64,000 bases of DNA from DATJFH01 sp035495815. GTDB lineage: Bacteria > Acidobacteriota > Terriglobia > Bryobacterales > Bryobacteraceae. Location of the stretch: contig DATJFH010000124.1 in the NCBI GenBank assembly GCA_035495815.1, positions 13,800-77,799 on the forward strand, in the 5' to 3' direction. Positions 57,772 to 64,000 of the stretch are shown one piece after another. The notes under the pieces were generated by a model. The model worked only from the letters and a program-made list of their open reading frames with translations. It did not search any database and was not told where the DNA came from. A program made the position numbers and the translations under genes. How positions within the stretch are numbered: position 1 is the first letter of the stretch; every line of letters starts with the position of its first letter.

Positions 57772-59004
57772 ATGCGCATCGCTTTCATCTCCGCCGTCTT
57801 CACGCCCGAGCGCGAGCCGGCTGCCGTCATGGCCGCGCAGCTGGCCGGCCGCTGGATCCGGGACGGCCACCAGGTTGAGGTTTATTGCCCCTTTCCGAAT
57901 CGTCCCGAGGGCCGCCTCCGGGCCGGCTGGAAGCGCGGGGTCCGCCAGGTGGAATCGCGCGGAAACTTCACCGTCATCCGCTGCTGGCACTGGCTGGTCG
58001 GGCGCGACCGGCGCATCTGGAACCGGCTGCTCGAGAATGCCAGCTTCGGAATGTCGGCCGTTCTCCAGGCGCTGCCGCGCGGGCGGCCGGATCTCCTCGT
58101 GATCTCCACCTGGCCCTTCGCCGCCGCCGGATTGGCAGTCCTGCTCGCGAAGTGGTGGCGGATCCCCGCCATCTACTACGTGCAGGATCTCTACCCGGAA
58201 GCCGCCGTCGAAGCCGGAATGCTCCGCGCCGGCCACTCGATCACCCGCCTGCTGACCGCCTTCGACCGCTGCCTCTGCCGCTCCAGCGCGCGGATCGTCC
58301 TGGCTTCCGAAACCATGCGGGAAATCTTCACCCGCAGCCGCCCGGACCTGGCCCGCAAAGTAACCGTCATCGACAACTGGATCGACGCCGATGAAATCAA
58401 ACCGCTCGCCGCCGGTGACGAATGGCGGCGCGAGCACGGCATCGGGGAGCGCGTGTTTCTGGCCACTTTCGCCGGAAACCTCGGACTGCTGAGCGGCGCC
58501 GGCATCCTCATCCGCGTCGCCGAGTACCTCCGGGACCGCCCGGATATTTTTTTGCTGTGCGTCGGGGAAGGCGTGCTCAAGCGCGGCATGGCCGCCGAAG
58601 CCGCCCGGCGCGGCCTCGCCAATCTGCGCTTTCTGCCCTTCCAGCCCCGCGAGTCGATCGCCCGGATGCATTCCGCGGCCGACGCCCTCATCCTGACCCT
58701 CCGCCCCGGCGGCGGCTCGGCCTGCGTTCCCTCCAAGCTGATCACCTACCTCGCCGCCGGACGGCCCGTCGTCTGCTCGGCGTCGCCGGAAAGCGAGAGC
58801 CACGCCGTCATCCGCCGGTCCGGCGCCGGGATCAATGTGGCCCCCGGCAACCCCCGCGCCATCGCCAATGCCCTGGCGGCTCTCGCTCGAGACCGGGACG
58901 CGGTCGAACGGATGTCTCTCGCGGCCCGCAGCTATTGCATCGGACACTTCACCGCGGACCGCGCCCTGATGGAGTTCGGCCGCGTTCTTCATTCCCTCTC
59001 ATGA
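57772..59004 (+). CDS. Family 4 glycosyltransferase (WbuB-like)
   Basis: A 410-aa GT-B enzyme resembling the WbuB group of fucosamine-type transferases: MRIAFISAVFTPEREPAA, then IPAIYYVQDLYPEAAVEAGM, then VTVIDNWIDADEIKPL, FLATFAGNLGLLSGAGILI and LILTLRPGGGSACVPSKLIT. The usual EX7E is replaced by a serine/proline-rich form, as in WbuB. It begins 7 bp after the aminotransferase stop and overlaps the next gene (ATGA). Likely transfers a deoxy-amino sugar, by family analogy. Confidence 0.85.
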   Translation: MRIAFISAVFTPEREPAAVMAAQLAGRWIRDGHQVEVYCPFPNRPEGRLRAGWKRGVRQVESRGNFTVIRCWHWLVGRDRRIWNRLLENASFGMSAVLQALPRGRPDLLVISTWPFAAAGLAVLLAKWWRIPAIYYVQDLYPEAAVEAGMLRAGHSITRLLTAFDRCLCRSSARIVLASETMREIFTRSRPDLARKVTVIDNWIDADEIKPLAAGDEWRREHGIGERVFLATFAGNLGLLSGAGILIRVAEYLRDRPDIFLLCVGEGVLKRGMAAEAARRGLANLRFLPFQPRESIARMHSAADALILTLRPGGGSACVPSKLITYLAAGRPVVCSASPESESHAVIRRSGAGINVAPGNPRAIANALAALARDRDAVERMSLAARSYCIGHFTADRALMEFGRVLHSLS

Positions 59005-59798
59005 CTGCTACCCAGAAAGCCAACGTGCTGTACCATACGATGCTCGCGCCGGTGTACCATGAGCAGCCCTTCCTGCGCGCCGACAACCGGGCCCGCGTGC
59101 GCCGCATTCTCGAGGAGCTGCGGCGCCGCTCCGGCCGGGCCCGGCTGCTCGATGTCGGCTGCGGCGCCGGTTTCATCTTCGACGCCGCGCACGATCTGTT
59201 CGACCGCCTGGACGGCGTCGACATCACCGCCGAAATGCTCTCCCGCGTCGAGCGGCGGCCCAATGTCAGTACCCTGATCGCGCCCGCCGAAGCCCTTCCC
59301 TTCCCCGGCGCCTGCTTCGACATCGTGACCTGCAACGGCGTCCTGCATCATATCGAGCGCCTGGACCTGGCTCTGGCCGAAGTCAGGCGCGTCCTTCGTC
59401 CCGGCGGCGTTTTCTACGCGGACGAGATTCCGTCCATGGAATTCCGGCAATCGCTCTGCTCGTTGAAAGGCCCCATGAGCGATCTGCTCAGCGCCGAATG
59501 GCTGAAAGTCAGCGCCGACGTCGATCGCTACAGCCGCCTCGGCATCGCGCCGGAAGCCACCCGGGCAGCCATGGCGCAGTGCTACGGCAAGGACGAGCTC
59601 CGCAAGGAGAACCTGCGGAATCTGCTCGCCGCCGCCGGCTTCGACAGCGTCGATCTCCGCTGCCGCTGGTTTCTCGGAGAAGCCCAGGTTCGCGACGCCT
59701 GGGGCCAGGAGGCCGCCGGACGCCTCGAGGAATACCTGACCTCCCTGCTCCCGCTGACCGGACACCTGTTCAAGAACCTCATGCTCTTCGCAAGCTGA
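59001..59798 (+). CDS. Class I SAM-dependent methyltransferase
   Basis: The 265-aa protein carries the standard SAM fold: RLLDVGCGAGFIFDAAHDLF, then VDITAEMLSRVE, ALPFPGACFDIVTCNGVLHH and VRRVLRPGGVFYADEIPS. There are no zinc cysteines. It overlaps the glycosyltransferase (ATGA) and precedes the phosphoglycosyl transferase by 4 bp. It probably methylates a sugar or the lipid-linked chain; target unknown. Confidence 0.83.
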   Translation: MTATQKANVLYHTMLAPVYHEQPFLRADNRARVRRILEELRRRSGRARLLDVGCGAGFIFDAAHDLFDRLDGVDITAEMLSRVERRPNVSTLIAPAEALPFPGACFDIVTCNGVLHHIERLDLALAEVRRVLRPGGVFYADEIPSMEFRQSLCSLKGPMSDLLSAEWLKVSADVDRYSRLGIAPEATRAAMAQCYGKDELRKENLRNLLAAAGFDSVDLRCRWFLGEAQVRDAWGQEAAGRLEEYLTSLLPLTGHLFKNLMLFAS

Positions 59799-59802
59799 CA
59801 CT

Positions 59803-60447
59803 ATGGGCCGCCTCTTCGCTCTTCTCGCGCTGATCGCGCTCGCGCCGGCCCATCTCGCGATCGCCGCTCTGATCTGGCTCGACGATCGCGGCCCCGTCTT
59901 TCATCTCGCTCACCGCGCGGGCCGCGGGGGACGCTCCTTCGTCATGTTCAAGTACCGCAGCATGCGGACCGCATCCGCGCCCCTCATCGACGCCGGATTC
60001 AAGACCGTCGTCGAGCCCGGCGACGCCCGGGTCACTCGCGCCGGCCGTATCCTGCGCTGCGGCCTGGACGAGCTTCCCCAATTGATCAATATCGTTCGCG
60101 GCGAGATGGCCTGGATCGGCCCCCGCCCCGACGAGCCATGGATGCTGCCTTACTACGGGCCGGCCATCCGCGAGCGTCTGTCCACCGCTCCCGGCGTCAC
60201 CGGCCTGGCGCAGGTCTGCGATTCGCGGCGCCTCCCCACGCCGCTCGTCTACGCCCTCGAAATCTGGGGCGTGCGCCGCCGCTCGACATCCCTCACCCTG
60301 CGGATACTCGCCATCACGCCCCTGTTCGTCCTCGGACGCCGCTCTATCGGCCGCAACCTCCTCGGCCGGCTGCTCGCCGACCCCGAAGTGGCCGGCCTCG
60401 AAAAAGAATGCCGCCGCGAGCTTGAACCGGCGCGCGCCATCTCATGA
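59803..60447 (+). CDS. Monotopic phosphoglycosyl transferase (PglC/WcaJ-type initiating sugar transferase)
   Basis: This enzyme starts repeat-unit synthesis by moving a sugar-1-phosphate onto undecaprenyl phosphate. The 214-aa protein has one N-terminal re-entrant hydrophobic helix (LFALLALIALAPAHLAIAAL), FVMFKYRSMRT, the LDELPQLINIVRGEMAWIGP motif with the catalytic Asp-Glu, and PGVTGLAQV. It is the small PglC form without the extra membrane domain of WcaJ. It lacks the basic KRxxD stretch that usually precedes the helix. It overlaps the ATP-grasp gene (ATGA). Confidence 0.9.
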   Translation: MGRLFALLALIALAPAHLAIAALIWLDDRGPVFHLAHRAGRGGRSFVMFKYRSMRTASAPLIDAGFKTVVEPGDARVTRAGRILRCGLDELPQLINIVRGEMAWIGPRPDEPWMLPYYGPAIRERLSTAPGVTGLAQVCDSRRLPTPLVYALEIWGVRRRSTSLTLRILAITPLFVLGRRSIGRNLLGRLLADPEVAGLEKECRRELEPARAIS

Positions 60448-61646
60448 AAACCATCCTCATCGTCGCCGCCGGGCCGCTGCAGCTACCGCTGTTCGCCGAG
60501 GCCGGACGTCAGGGACTACGCATCGTAGCCGTGGACGGCAATCCGTCCGCTCCCGGACTCGCCCTGGCCGCTTCGGGCCACGTCCTCCCGCTCCACGACT
60601 ACGCCGGCATCCGGCGCATCGCGGAGGCCGAAAAAATCGACGCCGTCAGCTCCCTTTGCACGGACTTCGCGGTCCGGACGGCGGCCCATGTGGCCGAACA
60701 GCTCGGCCTGCCCGGACCCGCTTTCAGCGCCGCCTGCGACGCCACCGACAAACGCCGCATGCGCCGCCGCTTCCTCTCCGCCGGGGCTCCGTCCATTCCG
60801 TTCCGCGAGGTTGCCGACCCCGGCGCCGCGCTCCAGGCCGCCCGGGACTTCGGCTACCCGGTGGCGTTGAAGGCGCCTCGATCGGCCGGAAGCCGCGGCG
60901 TGTTCCGCGTCGGCTCCGACGATGAGCTGCGCGCGTTCTTCCCCCAGGCCCGGCTCCAAGAGCCCCGCGGCCGCCTGCTCGTCGAGAGCTGGATCGACGG
61001 CCCCGAAGTCAGCGTCGAAGGCTGCTGCGCCGGCGGCCGGATCCATGTCGTGCAGATCACCGACAAGCTCCTCTACCCCGGACCTTCGCCGGTCGAAGCG
61101 GGACACACGCAGGGGTCGCGCCTGCCGGCGCCCGTGCAGCAGGCCATCCGCGATTGCGCCGTGGCCGGAATTCGCGCCCTTCACCTGGACCACTGCGGAT
61201 TTCACGCCGAGATCAAAATCGGTCCGGCCGGTCCCCGCATCATCGAAATCGCCGCCCGCCTCGGCGGCGACCGCATCGCCACCGACCTGACTCCGCTCTC
61301 GACCGGCGTGGATCTGGTGCGCGCCGTCCTCGACATCGCCCTCGGCGGAACGCCCGACGTCGCTCCCGGATGGACTCGCGGCGCCGCCATCCGCTATTTC
61401 GACGCGCGCCGGTCCGGTACCCTCTCCGGCGTGCGCGGTCTGGACGGTATCCCCGCCATGCCCGGCTTCGAGCGCCTGGCCGCCGGCCCCGACCACGGGC
61501 CGCCCCTCGAGCCCGGCTTCCCGGCGCCCGTGATCCGCTCCAGTCTCGACCGCTACGGTTACGTGATCTTCTCCGGCGACAACGCCTGCCAGGCAGCCGC
61601 CCGGGCCGAGCGCGCCGCCGCTCTGGAATTCGAGTTCGCCGCATGA
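60444..61646 (+). CDS. ATP-grasp ligase
   Basis: A 400-aa ATP-grasp protein of the carbamoyl-phosphate-synthase/PylC-like type. It has ILIVAAGPLQLPLFAEA in the pre-ATP domain, FGYPVALKAPRSAGSRGVFR with the ATP-binding lysine, LLVESWIDGPEVSVEG and the metal-binding HAEIKIGPAGPRIIEIAARLGGD. Such enzymes form amide or ester bonds through an acyl-phosphate. In this operon it may attach an amino acid or acyl group to an amino or acidic sugar. ATGA overlaps on both sides. Substrates unknown. Confidence 0.85.
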   Translation: MKTILIVAAGPLQLPLFAEAGRQGLRIVAVDGNPSAPGLALAASGHVLPLHDYAGIRRIAEAEKIDAVSSLCTDFAVRTAAHVAEQLGLPGPAFSAACDATDKRRMRRRFLSAGAPSIPFREVADPGAALQAARDFGYPVALKAPRSAGSRGVFRVGSDDELRAFFPQARLQEPRGRLLVESWIDGPEVSVEGCCAGGRIHVVQITDKLLYPGPSPVEAGHTQGSRLPAPVQQAIRDCAVAGIRALHLDHCGFHAEIKIGPAGPRIIEIAARLGGDRIATDLTPLSTGVDLVRAVLDIALGGTPDVAPGWTRGAAIRYFDARRSGTLSGVRGLDGIPAMPGFERLAAGPDHGPPLEPGFPAPVIRSSLDRYGYVIFSGDNACQAAARAERAAALEFEFAA

Positions 61647-63169
61647 AACCTCCCACCTTCCTGAACCTGAGAGAAGCGCTGCCCAGAATGGCCGCCGACT
61701 TCGCCGTCATTCACCTCTCCGCCGTGGTCTCGCTCTTCGTCTCGACCTACATTCATCTTCACGTCCACCCGGAAAGCGACGCCCGCGTCCTGCTCGATTC
61801 CTTCCGCCTCTTCTACCTCACGCGCTTCCTGCCGCTGTCCGCCATCTTCCCGGCGATCTTTTCTCTCAGCGGGCTCTATACCCGCTCCCGCGGATACGCG
61901 CTCAACTTCAAATACTGGACCGTGCTGCGCGCGGCCGCCCTGGCGACCCTGGTATACCTCTTCGCCAGCTTCATGCTCGATCCCGGCGAGCTGATGCCGC
62001 GCAGCTCCATCCTCGTTTTCGCCGCATTGGCCTCCCTCGGCCTGACCGGTCCGCGCTGGCTGATCGGAATCCTGCGCAATCAGGACCGCGCCGGCCTTTC
62101 CGTACCCAGCGGCGCGACTGCCGGACGCGAACCGCCGGTCCTGGTGGTCGGCGGCGCCGGATACATCGGCTCCGTCCTGTGCCATCTGCTGATCGAGCGG
62201 GGGCGCAGAGTCCGCGTTCTCGACAGCCTGGTTTACGGCGGCGAGGCCATCGCGGACCTTCGCCACCACCCCAATTTCGAGTTCCAGCGCGGCGATTGCC
62301 GGAATATCGAAGACTCCATCCGGGCCATGAGCGGGGTCAGCGCCGTGATTCACCTGGCCGCCATCGTCGGCGATCCGGCCTGCGACCTCGACCGCCGGAC
62401 CGCGCTCGAAGTCAACTACTGCTCGACGCGCATGCTGATCGAAATCGCCAAGGGACAGGGCATCGCGCGCTTCCTGTTCGCCTCGAGCTGCAGCGTGTAC
62501 GGCGCGACCGACGTGCTCATGGACGAGAATTCGTCCGTCGTCCCCGTCTCCCTTTACGGCCGCACCAAGGCCGATTCCGAGCGCGCGCTTCTCGACGCCG
62601 CCACCGCCGGCTTCCACCCCGTCGTCCTGCGGCTCGCTACCGTCTTCGGCGCCTCCTACCGTCCGCGTTTCGATCTGGTGGTCAACCTGCTCACGGCGCG
62701 GGCATTCGCCGGCCGCTCGATTTCCATTTTCAACGGCCGGCAGTGGCGTCCGTTCCTCCACGTGCGGGACGCCGCCCGGGGCTTCATCGCCGTCCTCGAC
62801 AGCCCGCTCGGCGCCGTCGGCGGTGAAGTGTTCAACCTCGGCGACAACCGGCTCAACTTCACCCTCGAGGACGTGGCCGCCGAGATCGGCGCGGCCTTCC
62901 CGGAAACCCGCATCGAACGCGCCGACAATGCCGACGCCCGCAATTACCGCGTGTCGTTCGACAAGATCCGCGGGCGCCTGGGATTCGAGTGCTCGCTCAC
63001 ACTGGCCGACGGCATCCGCGAGCTGAAAACCGCGCTGGAGTCGGGCCGCATCGCCGACTACGAGGATATCCTCTATCACAATCAGCGCTTCCTGGCCGGC
63101 CTCGACGCGGGCCTTCGCAGCCCCGTCCAAACCGAGGTCATGGCTGCTTTTCAGGCCAGCGCTTCATGA
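61643..63169 (+). CDS. Membrane-anchored NAD-dependent epimerase (CapD-type membrane domain fused to extended SDR)
   Basis: A 508-aa fusion. Residues 1-140 contain four hydrophobic helices with the look of the WbpM/PglF N-terminal membrane domain (FAVIHLSAVVSLFVSTYIHL; ALATLVYLFASFMLD). From about 165 a GalE-like extended SDR follows: VLVVGGAGYIGSVLCHLL, VIHLAAIVGDPACD, FASSCSVYGATD and SLYGRTKADSE with the normal Ser-Tyr-Lys triad; FNLGDNRLNFTLEDVA is late. The epimerase type differs from the CapD-type domain expected behind such an anchor. ATGA overlaps with both neighbours. It probably modifies a sugar nucleotide or a lipid-linked sugar at the membrane. Confidence 0.85.
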   Translation: MKPPTFLNLREALPRMAADFAVIHLSAVVSLFVSTYIHLHVHPESDARVLLDSFRLFYLTRFLPLSAIFPAIFSLSGLYTRSRGYALNFKYWTVLRAAALATLVYLFASFMLDPGELMPRSSILVFAALASLGLTGPRWLIGILRNQDRAGLSVPSGATAGREPPVLVVGGAGYIGSVLCHLLIERGRRVRVLDSLVYGGEAIADLRHHPNFEFQRGDCRNIEDSIRAMSGVSAVIHLAAIVGDPACDLDRRTALEVNYCSTRMLIEIAKGQGIARFLFASSCSVYGATDVLMDENSSVVPVSLYGRTKADSERALLDAATAGFHPVVLRLATVFGASYRPRFDLVVNLLTARAFAGRSISIFNGRQWRPFLHVRDAARGFIAVLDSPLGAVGGEVFNLGDNRLNFTLEDVAAEIGAAFPETRIERADNADARNYRVSFDKIRGRLGFECSLTLADGIRELKTALESGRIADYEDILYHNQRFLAGLDAGLRSPVQTEVMAAFQASAS

Positions 63170-64000
63170 ATCCCCGCTCCCTTCGCCTGGCTGTTTTCGC
63201 CAGCCATCCCATCCAGTACCAGGCGCCGGTCTGGCGACGGCTGGCCAAAGATCCGCGCGTCGATCTGCTCGTCCACTATTTCAGCGACATGAGCGTCCGC
63301 GGCGCGGTCGACCCGGACTTCGGCGTGCCCGTCGCCTGGGACCAGCCGCTGCTCGACGGCTACCGCCACGTTTTCCTCGCCCGCGATTCCAACCTCGGCC
63401 GTCCGCTCGGCGTAAAGTTGCGGGATCTCGAGGCCTATCTTCCCAACTTCGACGCCGTCTTCATCAACGGGTACAGCTACGGCTTCGAGTTGCAGATCCG
63501 GCGCGCGGCCCCGCGGCTCGGCGTCCCCCTGATCATGCGGCCGGAGGTGTCCGCCATCCCTGCCGGAAGCCCCTTCCGGCGCTTTACGAGGCGCCTGCTC
63601 CAGCGCTGGTTCTTCTCCGGAGTCGACGCCTTCGGGGTCCTCGGCGAACAGGCCCGCCGCTGCCTCGCCTCGGCCGGGGTCCCGCCCGGGAAGATGTTCC
63701 GGTCGCCTTACGCCGTCGATTCGGACGTCTTCCAGCCGAACCCGCTCGGCCGGAAGGGCGCGCGGCGGATGCTGGGCGTCTCGAGCGACCGGTTCCTGCT
63801 CATGTTCAGCGGCAAGCTCATCCCGCGCAAGAATCCCCGGCTGGTTTTGCAGGCCCTCGAGCGGATGCCGGAACGCAGCCGGATCAGCTTCCTGGTCGTC
63901 GGCGACGGTCCCCTCCGCGCTCAGCTCGAGCGGGAAGGCCGCCGGATCCTCGGCGGGAACATCCTCTTCGCGGGCTTCCAGAACCAGAGCCGCCTTTCGA
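63166..64000 (+). CDS. Family 4 glycosyltransferase, partial (runs off the window)
   Basis: At least 278 codons of a GT-B enzyme. FASHPIQYQAPVWRRLAKDP at the start and LIMRPEVSAIPAGSPFRR in the acceptor domain fit group 1 transferases; FLLMFSGKLIPRKNPRLVLQ opens the donor domain. The EX7E motif would lie beyond position 64000. The ATG overlaps the epimerase stop (ATGA), so the exopolysaccharide operon continues past the window. Confidence 0.85.
   Translation, partial: MNPRSLRLAVFASHPIQYQAPVWRRLAKDPRVDLLVHYFSDMSVRGAVDPDFGVPVAWDQPLLDGYRHVFLARDSNLGRPLGVKLRDLEAYLPNFDAVFINGYSYGFELQIRRAAPRLGVPLIMRPEVSAIPAGSPFRRFTRRLLQRWFFSGVDAFGVLGEQARRCLASAGVPPGKMFRSPYAVDSDVFQPNPLGRKGARRMLGVSSDRFLLMFSGKLIPRKNPRLVLQALERMPERSRISFLVVGDGPLRAQLEREGRRILGGNILFAGFQNQSRLS

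Noticed and set aside
1..64000. CRISPR arrays, tRNA or rRNA genes, insertion sequences, replication origin
   Set aside because: None seen: no regularly spaced repeats, no cloverleaf-like segment, no transposase-like protein and no DnaA-box cluster.

Overview
The window is about 64 kb of high-GC bacterial chromosome. The gene content points to Acidobacteriota, most likely the Solibacteres/Bryobacterales side: a fused gamma-alpha KorA, a secreted ThuA-domain protein, a secreted RraA-fold protein next to pgk, a DmpA-type P1 peptidase, and a very GC-rich Wzx/Wzy exopolysaccharide locus. This placement is inferred from gene content; there is no rRNA or other marker gene in the window.

Layout. (1) 1-6855 is mostly housekeeping: the N-terminal part of 2-oxoacid:ferredoxin oxidoreductase (korA), the GTPase gene der, a divergent DinG-type helicase overlapping queD, a 7Fe ferredoxin, and a secreted ThuA-domain protein. 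queD and the ferredoxin gene converge on a strong hairpin. (2) 6856-7254 holds a possible truncated minus-strand gene tail and a textbook intrinsic terminator just in front of the next block. (3) 7255-23989 is a compact, all-plus-strand phage structural module: TerS-like, TerL, portal, scaffold, P22-type coat protein, connector and tail genes, a tail-assembly chaperone pair joined by a -1 frameshift site (A AAA AAC), a very short tape measure, two small tail-tip paralogues, a 1306-aa tail hub with a four-cysteine motif, and a 938-aa tail protein. No integrase, repressor, replication, protease or lysis gene is visible, so it is either a prophage remnant or a domesticated, GTA-like particle locus. 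(4) 24026-38450 is chromosomal again: an orphan Wzt-like ABC ATPase, a DUF167 protein, an M24 peptidase and a gutted GH31-like protein in one overlapping operon; then RraA-like/pgk and M20/BadF-kinase/GT39-like/lipoprotein genes on the minus strand; a divergent GT39-like membrane protein; and a DmpA peptidase. (5) 38602-64000 is one long plus-strand exopolysaccharide operon that runs out of the window. It opens with a NusG/UpxY-type antiterminator preceded by an ops/JUMPstart-like element. Export and copolymerase genes (Wza, Wzc) follow, then sugar-nucleotide enzymes, glycosyltransferases, methyltransferases, a flippase, a polymerase, an AsnB-like amidotransferase, an aminotransferase, a phosphoglycosyl transferase, an ATP-grasp ligase and a membrane-anchored epimerase. 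Nearly all neighbours overlap by about 4 bp (ATGA/GTGA), implying translational coupling.

How the parts work together. The exopolysaccharide genes supply every step of a Wzx/Wzy pathway: priming on undecaprenyl phosphate, chain assembly, flipping, polymerisation, chain-length control and export. An operon-specific antiterminator would let polymerase traverse more than 25 kb. The phage block has what is needed to package DNA into a P22-fold capsid with a short non-contractile tail. It would depend on regulation, lysis and replication functions encoded elsewhere, if it is active at all. The attenuator-like terminator at its front and the frameshift site in the middle are its two clearest regulatory features.
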